Shown here in pieces: positions 9,901 to 20,810 of a DNA stretch of 64,000 nucleotides. The notes under the pieces were generated by a model. That model saw only the letters and a list, made by a program, of their open reading frames with translations. It was not told where the DNA came from and made no database searches. Made by a program: the position numbers and the translations under genes. The stretch is from Anas platyrhynchos (lineage: Eukaryota > Chordata > Aves > Anseriformes > Anatidae): the NCBI RefSeq assembly GCF_047663525.1, contig NC_092611.1:2703001-2767000 (forward strand). Direction: 5' to 3'. The number at the start of each line of letters is the position of its first letter. Position 1 is the stretch's first letter.

Positions 9901-12900
9901 TTTGCGTTTTTTCATGTTGACCTTCCTTGTGTTGTCTTCCCCAGCAGATTTCTTTGATTTGAATGCAGACGTTTTAACCTCTTCTCAAGTATTTCTGCAA
10001 CTTCATGTAGCCTGGTGGGTTCTTTCTTCTGTCAGTCTGGCCAATGATGAAATTATCAAGCAGAGTCCACGCAGTTCTTCTCTATCTCAGCAAGCTACAT
10101 AGACTGAATCCAGATAGTGTTTTTTAATCACCTCCCTTGTACTGGTTTCACTTAATGAGTATTTTCCTTACCAAAGTGTTGCATCAGGCCATGTCAAAAG
10201 CAAGGCTAAAATTAAGATGTCTTCTGCTATGGTCTTGCCTGAGGCTTCTTCTGTAGTAGGATAAATTCATACCATCTAGATGCTACTTGCTTGTGACAAA
10301 TTTATGTTGGTGGCTGCTTATCTTGTTTTCTAGCAGCTTACAGGCAATTTGCAAGGTGATTTCATTTCTCCAGAATTCAGGCAAATGAAAACTTTTGAGA
10401 CTGAAATTCCTGTAGTTTTCTCTTTAGTATTTCCCTTTTCCCTCCTTAATTTAAAGGCTATTTAAACACTGCATGTCCTTTCCCAATAATCTGGACCTCC
10501 ACGCATTTCCAAGGGGGTTGTTAGCAGCTTGTCTGCTGGTCCTGGAGGTGACCCAGGGCAGGTCCTGCCCACTTAAAAAAAAAAAAAAAAAAAAAAAAGG
10601 CGCCTCAGTTTCTAGGAATAATCTGACTTTTTCTTCCCAGTTCTAGTCCAAGATTTGTCTTGCTTCTTTTACTAGCTCAGGACAGTTCTTTGGCTGAAAG
10701 CCAATGCACAGAAGCATAAAATCCTGTTTTTCTTGGTGTCCTCTGATAGCTTTCCCTCTCCTCGTGTAATGAGTCCCCTTTTGTCCCTCTTACCAGAAGC
10801 CTGATTTCTTGTTACCTTGATGTTTCTTGTTTTATGTAGAGCCTTGGCCTTTCTGCCACTTGTTTTATGTCCCTGCATGCTTGTGTTTTCTCCTACATGA
10901 TTCTTTCAGTAGTGTGACCCATGCTCCATTTCCTCTGTGCTCACATTGATCACAGGCACAAGAAGAGCCAGGTTTGTCTCACACTATGCATCATGTCTGT
11001 CCACTCCAGCAAGGTAGCTTGTACTTGTTCAGTTAGCATTGTTTAAAGATCTGCTGCTTCTTTGGTTCTGTTTTCCTTTTTCTATTTTTTCTTCCCTGTA
11101 AGGAGTCATGTTCTCTGCAATTGTTAAACAAGAAGTCTGTTCCTGAAACCATTGCTGTTCTTCACTTCTGGAGATCTCTTCTCAGGTTGGAAACTGTTTA
11201 AAGACCCTGCTGGTCTGTTCCCTGCTGCAATTCTTTCTGAAACAGATACCTAGATTGTAATCGAGTGGAAATTATCTCTCCTGTGTTTCTGGTGATCTCA
11301 TTCACCAAGTCTTCATCTGCTTTGCGGAAAGGTTTGTAGGTCTTCAGCATGACAGAAAAATTCTTTTCCCCAGCTGACCATTCCCCAAAGATTTTTTTTT
11401 CCCAGCAGTTTCATTTCCTTCTGCCTTCAGGGCTTCAGAGCATCCTTAGAAAGCAATAACCGTCACTCTCCACTTCTTGTCCTAACTGAAGAAGCTTCTC
11501 TGTGTTGTATTTTTGTCATTACAGTGTTGATAGAGTAATTCCTATGCCTATCGAATAATTTCTTGTGCAGACTGGCTCCAGGCTATCCTCTATGCCTCAT
11601 AAATTGCAGCACAACCATCTTGAGCAAACTCTGGCTTGACCTGTGCTCTTCCTGTTGATCCACCCTCTCACTCTATGAACAATCCTACTCTTCCCTACCT
11701 GTCTCCATTCCTAGCTTGCTGAAGGGACAGTAAGGAGAAAAACAAACAAAAATGGCTTCTGGCATTTTGATTTCTAGTTTGTAGGAAACAATCTGCTGCC
11801 TCTCAAAATATTGTTAATATCCTTTCAGGAGCCTGCCCACTTACCATCTGAACAACTACAGAATGAGTGTCACTCAGGAGGTCCCACCCACCCCAAATCC
11901 TTGCAGTTCTGAAATAGTGCCTGGAGAGGTTTTTCCCTTTTCTTTCCTTCACCCCACACACATACATCTGTCCCTCTGTTTCTACAGCTGGTTGTAGTCA
12001 CGAGCTACCCGGTTAATTTAGATTATTGTGCCCTGCAGTGATGCTTGAGTGTGTTGTGCTGCTGCTTGCCAGGTCTCAACTGACTTCACAGAACAAGTGT
12101 CCTGAGGTTAAAGCTACTTATAACCCTTGCTCAAGGATATTGCATTTGCTCTCTGCACCAAAGTAGTCATATGAACTTTGCATTCACACCTGTCTCCTCC
12201 AGAAACCAGTACCTCATGCCACAGTGCCCACGGAAGATGACAGTGAGGAACTTCTAGCAGGACATCATGATCTTCCAGCTGAACTACAAGACCAGGCAAC
12301 AGCCCCACATCAGGCTGAACAAGAAGATGGTTTCTATATCAAAGTGGAATTTGAAAAAGTAATACGCGTATGAGGTTGGGCCAGTTGGTCTGAAGAAGTT
12401 CAAATCTTTGGGAGTTGGGTTTGTTTAAGCAGGGATGGTGAGGCTACTGTTGTAATCAGTTTCAGTTACTCCTTCAGGCCTGGCTAACTCTTAAGCCTAC
12501 TCTCAGCTTTGGTCAAAACAGGCCAGAGAGCAGTGTGAAATCCAGGAGAGACTGATGGCTTGGAGAAGGGTCTCTGGCACAGCACACACAGTCTTGAGGG
12601 ACACCTTTGCGAGACGGTGCCTGTGAACTTACATGTGTCTTGATCAGTGGGCATAAGGTCACCATTTTTAAATATACACAAAGCCAGTTAGGGGGTAAGT
12701 GTAATGGGAGCTCTGACTGTTGTGCTCTGTTAGAATAGCCATGCCGTTTTGACGTTACTGTTTTACTGCTTTAATCTTACTGCTGTGGCTTCAAAAGTGG
12801 TTTATATGTGCTTGCCTCATCCTACCAATTGGCTGGTGCTCAGCAGAAATCTGACACTGTGTGTGCAATTGCATCGTGCGCTTAATTTAGTTTCAGGAGG

Positions 12901-15900
12901 ACCTGTGGCTGCCCCTTGTACTGTGCTGGGGAGGGAGAGCAGTGGATGCATCAAACCAGATGGAAACCTCCAATAAAATGGAGAAAAAAGTTTTTCATCA
13001 GAGGAGTAAACTGGCATCCCTCGCCTTTGCCTCAGGGCTGGCAGCTAGTGGGGATTGTACAAAACACCTCCCTTAGAGGTAGCATTGATGTGCCTGCTGC
13101 TGGGAACCTGGCTAAAGTATTTATTGATTCTTTGTTTTCAGTCAGAGTTTTGTTAAGCATCTGAGGTATGGAAACGTTTTGCCCTTTGGATTACTTGGAG
13201 TAGTTAGCAAATACTTTATGGATATAGCAACATGTGCCCATCCTTATCTGGTGATTTGTCCAGCTAGGGAGCAGAAATACTGGCTTAGCAAATAATTGTG
13301 AGTGGAGCGAAGAAGGTGAAGGTTTGCACTGAGGTTTTGGGAGACATTGGCTGTTGAACTTCCCTGACAGTTCCTTTGCTACTATTACTTTCTTGCACTT
13401 CATGAAGTTCAGAATCAAAGCATGGGAGGTGAGGTGGTAATATGAATCCCTATTTAAACTAATACAGAAAACTCCTTGAAGGATACCTTCAGAAGTGTTT
13501 TGTCAAAGCATTGGTGCTTATGCTCCTATATGGAGATGTAGAATGTGTCTTCTGTCTGGTGATAGGGAGGAGAAGCCAAACAAAGTGGTGCTTTAACACT
13601 GATAGGTAGCTACACTCTGCCATGCTGCTCTGTCACTCCCTCTCCTCAGTAGAATAGGGGGAGAAAAAAACTTGATATATATGTAAGAATAGGGAGATCA
13701 CTCACCAATTGCCATCCCAGGAGAAACAGACTCAACCAAAGGGAGACTAATGTAATTATTGCCTATTGCTCACAGACTAGGGCAGTGAGAACTAAAAGCA
13801 CCTTTCCCCCATCCACCCTCTTCTACTTACTCCACTTGAGCAGCACAGGGGCAATGGGTGCCATGGTCAGTCCCTGACGCTTCATCTCCACTGCTCCTTC
13901 TCAGTCCCTCTCTGCCCCTGCTCCACGTGGGGTCCCTCCCAGGGGATGCTGTCCTTCGCAAACTGAGCCTGCGGTGGCTGCCCACAGGCAGCAGCTCTTC
14001 AGGAACTGCACCTTACCACGGGGTCTGTCAGGAGCAAACTGCTCCAGCACAGGTTCCCCGTGGGCGGCAGCTCCCCCCCAGATCCCCTGCTCCTGCAGGG
14101 GCCCCTCTTTACAGGCTGCAGCATGGGGATCTGCTCTGTGGTGCCCATGGGCTGCAGGAGGACAGCCTGCTGCACCAGGGGTCTCTGCAGCGGAACTTCT
14201 GCCCCAGTGCCTGGAGCACCTCCTGCTGCACTGCCCTTGGTGGCTGCAGGGTTCTTTCTCTTGCACTTCTCAATCCCCTCTCCCAGCTGCAGTTTTTTAG
14301 CACAGCAGTTTTTCCCTTCCCCTCCCCCCTCCTTAATTCTCCTCTCCCGGAGGCCCAACCAGCATTGCTCTTGGCTCAGCTCTGGCCAGTGGTGGGTCCT
14401 TCTTGGAGCTGTCTGGAGCTGGCTCTGGTCTGACATGGGGCAGCTGCTGGGCTCTCCTCACAGGGGCCACCCCTGCAGCCCCCTCCCCCCCCAATAAAAC
14501 CTTACTGTCTAAGCCTAATGCACACGTGTCCTGGAAACACAAGCAGAACTGCAGGTATCTTGCATAGGGGACTCACCTCCATCTTGGAGGACTTTGCTGA
14601 GTGAAGATGAGAAACTTGACTGTGAAGATGCTGATGCTGCTCTCTTGTACTGTTTTTCAGTTCTGTGATGGATCAGTGAAGGACTTGAGCCTGCCTAACT
14701 CTCCCCAGAGACTGAACCCTTGTTGTCGAGCTCCCCTTGTACTCTGGGCTGGCATAGACCAAGAGGAAACCAAGAAGCAGGTTTGTCTGCTACAGCCAAA
14801 CTCACTGTTTTGTCTCCATTTCAGGAGTGAAAGGTATTGAGCGTAGGGAATGCTGCTGGCTCAGATAAGCCTTGGGAGCAGCATCTGCCGGGTTTGTAAG
14901 TTTGTAAGTGCTGATGGTGTCCTGGGTTTTCAGCAAACCTACACAGTAGGTAGACACCTACACAGTATCTGAGATCCAAATTAACACTGAAGTGTTTTAG
15001 AAGAAAAGAGCTTGGTTCATTTTGCCTTGCAAAACAAAAGCTGAAAGGTGTTGTGATTTGTTTTCTGTAGTTGCATGGGGGGAGGAGGGCGGGGGAAGAC
15101 CTGCCAAAAACGTTATTTAAAAAATGCTGGGGGGGGGGAGGGGAAGAAAAAGGAACGAAAAACAAGAAAACCCTTTTTTATCTTGTTTGGATGTATAAAG
15201 GGCCTACCATATCAGTACTTAGCAGGAGGGATAATGGCTTTCAGGCACAGACTGCAAGCCTAACGCTTGCAGGAGCTTGGCTGTGCTCTCAGCTTGAGCT
15301 GCACCATTCGGTCAGTGCAAGGCATGAAGTTACCTCCCTCATAGGAGGCTCATGGGCCCTTTACTTGAGCACAGTAACTTTGCCTAACTTGATTCAGGAA
15401 TGGTCTAAGCTTGCTGGGGTTTGTTGTGTGTTGTTAACAGGGTTTTGTATCTTACTGTTGTGCGCTGAGGGTCTGATTTAATCACAGGGGCCAATCAGTC
15501 TGTGTCCAACAGTTTGGCTCATGCAGGAGATGCATGAGGGATTGTTTCTCTGGGATGCCTAAAGAAAGTGGCTTTTTTTTCCTGCTTCTTTCTGATTTGA
15601 ACATTTATCTCATTTTTTGTGAGCTTCTTTGCAGTGTACAGCATAAAACTTGAAAGTGCTTTGAACAAATTGTTTTTGTTCTTTATGTGCATTTTTCTAA
15701 CAAACTTATCCAAAAATCCGGTTGTGGTTTCTAGAAGGCATGACAGCAGCTGGGGCTTGTCAGGCTGTTGCTTCCCCCATCAGTTCCCTGTGCCTCTTGC
15801 TTTGTATCTCCTTGGCTCCGATCCACCTTGAGATAACTGGGTTTGCAGCAGGCTCTTCCGTATGGTTTTTTTCCATTCAGCTTTCTACACTTGCAGCCTG

Positions 15901-18900
15901 CCAATCTCTCCTGCACCTTTATCTCCAGCTGTGCAAGGCTGTTTCCAGTGAACAGGACAGACACACTCAGCCCAGAGCTCTTGGTATTGATGAGAAAATC
16001 CATGCCTTCCACTTTCTGGCATCGTGGAGCTCAAATGAACTGAATGCTGACTGCTTCCCATTCACGTGGCTGGATCAGATGTGAGATGGAGTGAGGAGGT
16101 TTCCCCACCCTCGCTGCATCTTTGGGTTTAAGCTGAAGCCAAAACACTGAACCTTTCCATGTGGTCTGACTGTGTGAGAGCTGTGTTCCATGTGGGGCTC
16201 TTGGGTTTGTCTCAGTAATGCATTTGCCGCCTCTGCAGTTCTGCATGTGATGGGTTCAGCTTGATGTTGTGCATTATTTATTGATTTATTTTGGAGATAA
16301 CAGGATTTTGTGTAAGGCCTGCGAGTGGATCGTGGTGGATAGAAATTCATGCACTGTTGCTTGTAGCACTCTCCTCTATTGGAATGAAGTGGGGGGAGCT
16401 GTTTTTTTTTTCTTGCCAGGAAAGTTAGAATTTAGGAATTTGTCAGGTGTCTTGTATCCATAGGAGATTCAGTCAAGGGGTGCTGGTACTAAGCTCTGTG
16501 ATGTATGAGATGCTTTGAACACCCTCCATCTCTCCAGCTTCTCCTTAGTCCTGGGATATTAAGGGACTTCTAAGGATCATTTGGGGAAGGAGTGAGGCTT
16601 CTATCCAGCCAACTATGAGCTCCAAAAATCTAGCCAAGCATTGATATTATCTGATATTAGGTAAGTCTCCTACAAGACATCCTTCTTAAAGTTGCACCTT
16701 CATTCCTACAGCGTCAGAATGAGTACCTGAGGTGCAAGCGCCTCTTCATGAATGTTGAGCGAGAGCAAGTGAAGGAGCAGAGGAGGCAGAAAGAGCAGCA
16801 GAAGAGGATTGCTAAGTGAGTATGTGCAGATAAGCAACACACTCTCACTTTCCTTTTGCAGCCCAGTAAACAAAACACAAAGGCTTTGAGAAGACTATCT
16901 TGATAGGGGGAAAAAAAAAAGCATGTGATGAGTCACATTCTGACTCCTTTGCTGCTTTATCTACTTTAAAAAAAGATTTTTTTTTTTTTTTTAATTAGGG
17001 AGTAAGAAATGGGGGTTAGAAATGTCAGGCTGAGAGAGGTATGATTTACCAAACCACAGCCCTCTGGGTCACCGATCCCAAGACCCTGTGCCCATGTTCA
17101 GAAACTTTGGGATGAGATCACGTTCTCATTAAACTACTTTTTTCCGGGATGTTTATGTCAGACCCTTCACCCTCATAACTATAAACATATATATGGCATA
17201 ATAAAAAGATTTCTTAGCACTTGTTCCAGAATTGAAAACTCCCTATCTATGTAAAAGTATCTGTGTAAAAGTACCTGTTCATGTTTTGGAGGTTTTAATT
17301 TAAAGGAGGCTCTCAATTTAAGGAGGTTCTTAAGGAGGAACTCTGCAGTTTCAGACCAAAAGAAGAAAGATGCTCTACGCTTTTGTCTTTGACTTGCTAT
17401 GCAAGAGCATCTAAAAATTGCATCTAATACAATTCCACACCGTAATCACCTTGTTTTCTGACACAGGGTTTGCAGTGAGCAGGCTCTGTGGGAGCAGCAC
17501 AGGTTTGTGAGGGCAGGATTTGGACCTCCCATTTGATTTGATTGAAGTGCAGTTTCAAAAAAAGCAGCATAACCCATATGCCACCTGCAGCTAGCTCTAA
17601 CTGATCCAAGTGGACAAACCAACAAGCAGAATAAATGAGTGAGCCTTTAAATGAAGAGCTCAGCCTGCTGTGATGCAGTGTTCCTGGGGCACAAGATCCT
17701 GGTGGTTGTTTTTTTGTGGCCATTTTTCAGAGAGAAATTGCAAATCTGAGGAAATTCGACAGACACGTTCCTGAAACTTAAATTGGCGCTCAGAGCTCTG
17801 GGGACCCTTTCCTGCCCTGCAAGTGCTGTCGAGACACCAGGGCCTTTCTAGTTAGTGATATCTTCCCCCCCCTCCAGTCCCAGGGTCTCCGCTAGACTTG
17901 CAAGCTGCTCAGAGCATGTGCAAAAAAAAAAAAGCTGTTTTTGCAATTACTTAGTGTAAAGCTAAGTTGGCCTTGGCCTTAGCTTCTACAATAGAAGATT
18001 TATGGTGGTGTAGTTAAGGCTCTATTACCACTTCATTTAAAAGACGTTTTGGAGTTTATAACTTGACAAGAGAAGTTTGGCTTCAGCACTTTCCTTCTCA
18101 ATGTGTGAGCACTTCATTCTCATATCTGACCCACCAAATGGGACTTTTAGGATGTTACTCCATTCTATTACGCTTTCTTTCCCTGGCTTCTACCCAGCTT
18201 TGACTTTTTTGAATGCCTTTTGGCAGTGATCAGTGTGTAAGATGTTATTGCATTTGTTACTCATCAGCAGGAATAAAATGGCAGATGCTTCGGTTTAAAG
18301 TCTTTGTGTTTTGTAATTGCCACTTGTCAAGGGAATGTGCTTTGCATTTTTGTGAATTATACAGTCCAGATTCTGTGGAAGGGCTGGAGTGCCATTTAGG
18401 TGCAATGGAAATTGAAGCAATGGAGGAAGATTTGTTTAAAAAAGAATCATAGAATCATAGAATATCCTGAGTTGGAAGGGACCCTTAAGGATCATCAAGT
18501 CCAACTCTTGACACCGCACAGGCCTACCCAAAAGTTCAGACCATGTGACTAAGCGCACAGTCCAATCTCTTCTTAAATTCAGTCAGGCTCGGTGCAGTGA
18601 CCACTTCCCTGGGGAGCCCGTTCCAGTGTGCAACCACTCTCTCTGTGAAGAACTTCCTCCTGATGTCAAGTCTAAACTTCCCCTGCCTCAGCTTAACCCC
18701 GTTCCCGCGGGTCCTGTCGCTGGTGTTAATGGAGAAAAGGTCTCCTGCCTCTCGACACCCCCTTACGAGGAAGTTGTAGACTGCGATGAGGTCTCCCCTC
18801 AGCCTCCTCTTCTCCAGGCTGAACAGGCCCAGTGCCCTCAGCCATTCCTCGTACGTCTAATAATAAAAATTAATATATAATATTAATATATAATAATGTA

Positions 18901-20810
18901 TCATAATAAAAAATTAATAAAAATTAATAAAAATTAAATAAAAAATTTAATAAATTAAAAAAAATCATCTCTTCAAGCCTATTTAGAGTAGGCATTGGAT
19001 CCTTGGAGTTTTTTCTGCTGTACCCTGCACTCTTCTGCAGTCCTGTTAAGTTCTTTGTCATGGAAATTTTGCAAGGACAGCTTATGGTAGGATCCAAGCT
19101 GCTCTATAATCAGAAGATATCACAGGTGGGGTGGCTGGGTAGTTGGGCCTATGGACTATTGCCCTTTGGGTGGATGTAAAAGAGCCCAGGCACCATTTTT
19201 GGTTTCAAAAGAATGGAAGAGAGCACCTCAGGAGCTTTTTTGGAGCAGTGCAGGTGCCACTTCAGAACAGGAGCGTGTAAATGTGGTCCAGCACATGTCA
19301 GGAAATGGACGTCACGTGGGGAAGCTCCTTCCTCTGCTAAGGAAGACCAGTGACAGCTGTCTGTGCCTGCAGGATTAAGAGTAAGAAGGAGAACCAGCGC
19401 CAAGTGGAAGAGCAAAGGATGCAGAAGATGGCTGAGCAGCAAGAACCCTGCTTGGGGGAAAGTGTCTGTGAAATCCTGGCCCACCTTGAACTGGAGGAGA
19501 GAAGGCTGAAGAAGATTAAGGAAAAGCAGCAGCGAAATATGGAGTATGTGAGGTGAGCTGCCAAAAACTGGGTCCCAGCTCCTTGTACAGAGCAAAAGTG
19601 AATGCTTTGTCCCTTGCAGGTATGTAGAAGCTCTAAGAGCTGAGATGAGGGAGAAGATGAAGCTGTACAACATCGACTTGCCTCCCTTGTGCTCCTGCAG
19701 CTCTGATTTCTGGGAGTCCCACCCAGATACCTGTGCCAATAACTGTGTCTTCTACAAAAACCACAAAGGTAGGAGCTCCTGCTCTTCAAGAGGACTTAGC
19801 ACAGACCTAGCAGAGGGCGTATGTTTGAATGCACTGGGAGAAATCAGTCCTGGCCAGAAGTTCCCATTGGTTCTGGGGTACTGTTTGCAGGAAAAGCTCA
19901 TGGCTGCCAGGATTGCAAGCATACTCCAAAAAGAAAAGGGCCCCGCTGCTGATAGACTCAACATTGTGTTTAACTAGATCTTTCTGTGCTGCAGGTACAT
20001 CTTGTAATACTGCACAGATGTGCCCAGCTGCTAGCTTGCCTAGTGTAAGACTAGGGCTACTCAAACATGTCACTCAGGGAAAAATCAGCTGCTCATTTCT
20101 AATCCCCTCTTCCTCTTTCTCTTCAGGGAATTTAGTGGCATCCTCAGCAAAATGCCAGCCTCTGTGTCAAAGTGTTGAAAAATGCTGCTGTAAATATGTA
20201 GATGTGTTGACAGGGGGAGAGCCATGAGGAAAATACTGCAGAACAGGCTTGTTAAGGGCATGGGAAACCAGTGGCTTTTGGGGCTCTTTGCTTAAATGCT
20301 ACATCTGCACTTGGGGAGGTTGGTTGCAAAAAGGTGACAGAAATCATTATCTTTACACAAAGAGTGCTCTGATCTAGGAAAAATACCTGCCTGAGTATAA
20401 TTGGGAGTTATCTTCTAGGTGGCTTTGTAAAGTGGAGAAATGGAGGCCTTAAAAAAATCCTCTAGGTTTCCTGCTTTGGCTGACGTACCACTCTGTAATT
20501 AGGAGTGTACAGACTGCCATACAGCCTGCAGGATGCAAAAAAAGAATGTGGAAAACTACAGGCATGCTGATTAATCTTAAAAAACAGGTCTTCTCTCTTT
20601 GCTTTGCAGCAAAAGACAGAAGCTGCCCCCAGCTTTGGGCCATAGGTGAAACTTTCATCTCCTAATGCTGCTTCTCGGTCCTTTCCATACTTAGCCTACA
20701 GCCATGCTCTGCAGTCTGTTGTCCTGTCCTGTGACCCCACAGATGGGAGGATGAAACTGCCCATCCATGACCTCGCTGCTCTCTGCACACACCCTGCGAA
20801 GCACCAGTGA
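3773..20810 (+). CDS. CCDC15: CCDC15, coiled-coil domain containing 15 (10 coding exons, 476 aa)
   Basis: Centriole/centrosome coiled-coil protein reported at the inner centriole scaffold (family knowledge). Join: 3773-3922, 6147-6296, 7209-7397, 8243-8359, 12203-12358, 14661-14780, 16712-16815, 19373-19552, 19620-19768, 20695-20810. The total is 1,431 nt with all phases consistent, ending in TGA. Recognition rests on APVGAWVE (31-38), the VEEELKEQ coiled coil (56-95), [25 protein letters not shown] (282-294), a second Arg/Lys/Glu/Gln coiled coil (295-405) and a Cys/His-rich end, [20 protein letters not shown]. It is about half the length of the human protein, which has a long DQ-rich repeat in the middle that I do not find here. 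Exons 1-6 all end in phase 0, so an alternative or missed cassette exon cannot be excluded. Confidence 0.92.
3923..6146 (+). other. CCDC15: CCDC15 intron 1
   Basis: 2.2 kb between exons 1 and 2. After the CpG island ends (about 4,050) it is AT-rich unique sequence with a short oligo-T/ATT patch (4109-4129). No other gene feature is recognised. Confidence 0.8.
6147..6296 (+). CDS. CCDC15: CCDC15 coding exon 2
   Basis: Residues 51-100, acceptor CTCTCAG, donor GTAAGC, phase 0 both ends. Almost all heptad-like coiled coil ([18 protein letters not shown]), followed by a basic [14 protein letters not shown] stretch. Confidence 0.93.
6623..6674 (-). mobile_element. CR1 LINE 3' end (minus orientation)
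   Basis: Starts with the 8 bp terminal repeat pair CATAGAAT-CATAGAAT, followed by the strongly conserved avian CR1 3' segment (GAGTTGGAAGGGACCCA, GGATCATCAAG), read as the reverse complement. Similarity fades after about 6,674. Sequence to about 6,920 may be older, diverged CR1 material. In CCDC15 intron 2. Confidence 0.85.
7209..7397 (+). CDS. CCDC15: CCDC15 coding exon 3
   Basis: Residues 101-163, phase 0 both ends, donor GTGTGT. Two in-frame acceptor choices exist (before 7209 or 7212). The first is chosen because it keeps Ala-Glu-Lys as in the mammalian protein. Contains [12 protein letters not shown] and ends QQQATK. Confidence 0.9.
7398..8242 (+). other. CCDC15: CCDC15 intron 3
   Basis: 845 bp of unique sequence with no repeat or RNA gene recognised. 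Confidence 0.75.
8243..8359 (+). CDS. CCDC15: CCDC15 coding exon 4
   Basis: Residues 164-202, acceptor ACGGCAG, donor GTGAGT, phase 0. Reads [18 protein letters not shown], which continues the QQQA-L-S-TM pattern of the mammalian protein. Confidence 0.92.
8360..12202 (+). other. CCDC15: CCDC15 intron 4 (largest, 3.8 kb)
   Basis: Mostly pyrimidine-leaning AT-rich sequence. It holds a ~25 bp poly-A run (about 10,574-10,598) flanked by ordinary sequence. No exon with proper splice sites, protein homology or recognised repeat was found, though diverged old CR1 could be present. Confidence 0.7.
12203..12358 (+). CDS. CCDC15: CCDC15 coding exon 5
   Basis: Residues 203-254, acceptor CTCCAG, donor GTAATA, phase 0. 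Acidic and Gln-rich ([24 protein letters not shown]), ending YIKVEFEK. It sits where the much longer repeat region of the human protein lies. Confidence 0.85.
13600..14522 (-). mobile_element. Avian endogenous-retrovirus LTR-type repeat, solo and diverged
   Basis: Two stretches resemble an interspersed repeat I know from many bird genomes: CACTCACCAATTGCC with AACAGACTCAACC near 13,700, and the region with CTGCTCCAGCACAGG, CTGGAGCACCTCCTG and TCTGGTCTGACATGGGG. The right boundary is the terminal CA at 14,521-14,522. Read on the minus strand, the element then begins with TG, as an LTR should. The left boundary is uncertain. The 190-codon open frame inside it is not a gene. Lies in CCDC15 intron 5. 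Confidence 0.55.
14661..14780 (+). CDS. CCDC15: CCDC15 coding exon 6
   Basis: Residues 255-294, acceptor TTTTTCAG, donor GTTTGT, phase 0. Ends in [13 protein letters not shown], a diagnostic segment. Confidence 0.93.
14781..16711 (+). other. CCDC15: CCDC15 intron 6
   Basis: 1.9 kb with a poly-G patch (15,130-15,139) and short T runs. No exon or known repeat recognised. Confidence 0.75.
16712..16815 (+). CDS. CCDC15: CCDC15 coding exon 7
   Basis: Residues 295-328 and two bases of Lys329, acceptor CCTACAG, donor GTGAGT. Start of the C-terminal coiled coil ([20 protein letters not shown]). Confidence 0.94.
16816..18442 (+). other. CCDC15: CCDC15 intron 7, left part
   Basis: Unique AT-rich sequence with A and T runs at about 16,909-16,920, 16,969-16,993 and 17,921-17,932. 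The intron continues through a CR1 copy and an AT-rich patch to 19,372. Confidence 0.75.
18443..18857 (-). mobile_element. CR1 LINE, 5'-truncated 3' fragment (~415 bp, minus orientation)
   Basis: Begins with AGAATCAT-AGAATCAT-AGAATATCC, then continues without major gaps through CR1 landmarks: GAGTTGGAAGGGACCC, CAAGTCCAACTC, CTTCCCTGGGGAGCCCG, GTGAAGAACTTCCTCCTGA, CTCTTCTCCAGGCTGAACA. It is well preserved and so relatively young. Truncated at about 18,857. Inside CCDC15 intron 7. Confidence 0.95.
18858..18966. repeat. AT-rich low-complexity patch (AATTAATAAA type)
   Basis: About 110 bp of almost pure A/T built from ATTAATATATAAT and AATTAATAAAA words, directly abutting the truncated end of the CR1 copy. 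Confidence 0.85.
19373..19552 (+). CDS. CCDC15: CCDC15 coding exon 8
   Basis: One base of Lys329, residues 330-388 and two bases of Arg389, acceptor CCTGCAG, donor GTGAGC. Long charged helix with an internal break at [13 protein letters not shown]. Confidence 0.94.
19620..19768 (+). CDS. CCDC15: CCDC15 coding exon 9
   Basis: Last base of Arg389, residues 390-438 and one base of Ala439, acceptor CTTGCAG, donor GTAGGA. Ends the coiled coil and carries C413, C415, C427, C431 with H423 and H437. Confidence 0.94.
20695..20810 (+). CDS. CCDC15: CCDC15 coding exon 10 (terminal)
   Basis: Two bases of Ala439, residues 440-476 and TGA at 20808-20810. The acceptor is ACTTAG. Reads AYSHALQS, which corresponds to the A-Y-x-R-A-L-H-S of the mammalian C-terminus. 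Readthrough from exon 9 would also stay open for about 200 bp (to 19978), but it lacks this match. Confidence 0.85.

Noticed and set aside
13858-14433. 191-codon open frame (+) between CCDC15 exons
   Set aside because: It lies inside an interspersed repeat of LTR type; it is pyrimidine-rich and not in frame with flanking exons.
18545-18880. 111-codon open frame (+)
   Set aside because: It is the antisense of a CR1 fragment.
19769-19978. Read-through C-terminus of CCDC15 after exon 9
   Set aside because: The frame stays open, but the exon 9 donor is good and exon 10 restores homology to the known C-terminus. At most it is a minor isoform.
20125-20227. Alternative last exon of CCDC15 after TCTTCAG at about 20,126
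   Set aside because: Its phase would fit ([10 protein letters not shown]...), but the peptide does not match the conserved A-Y-x-x-A-L-x-S end, and exon 10 does.
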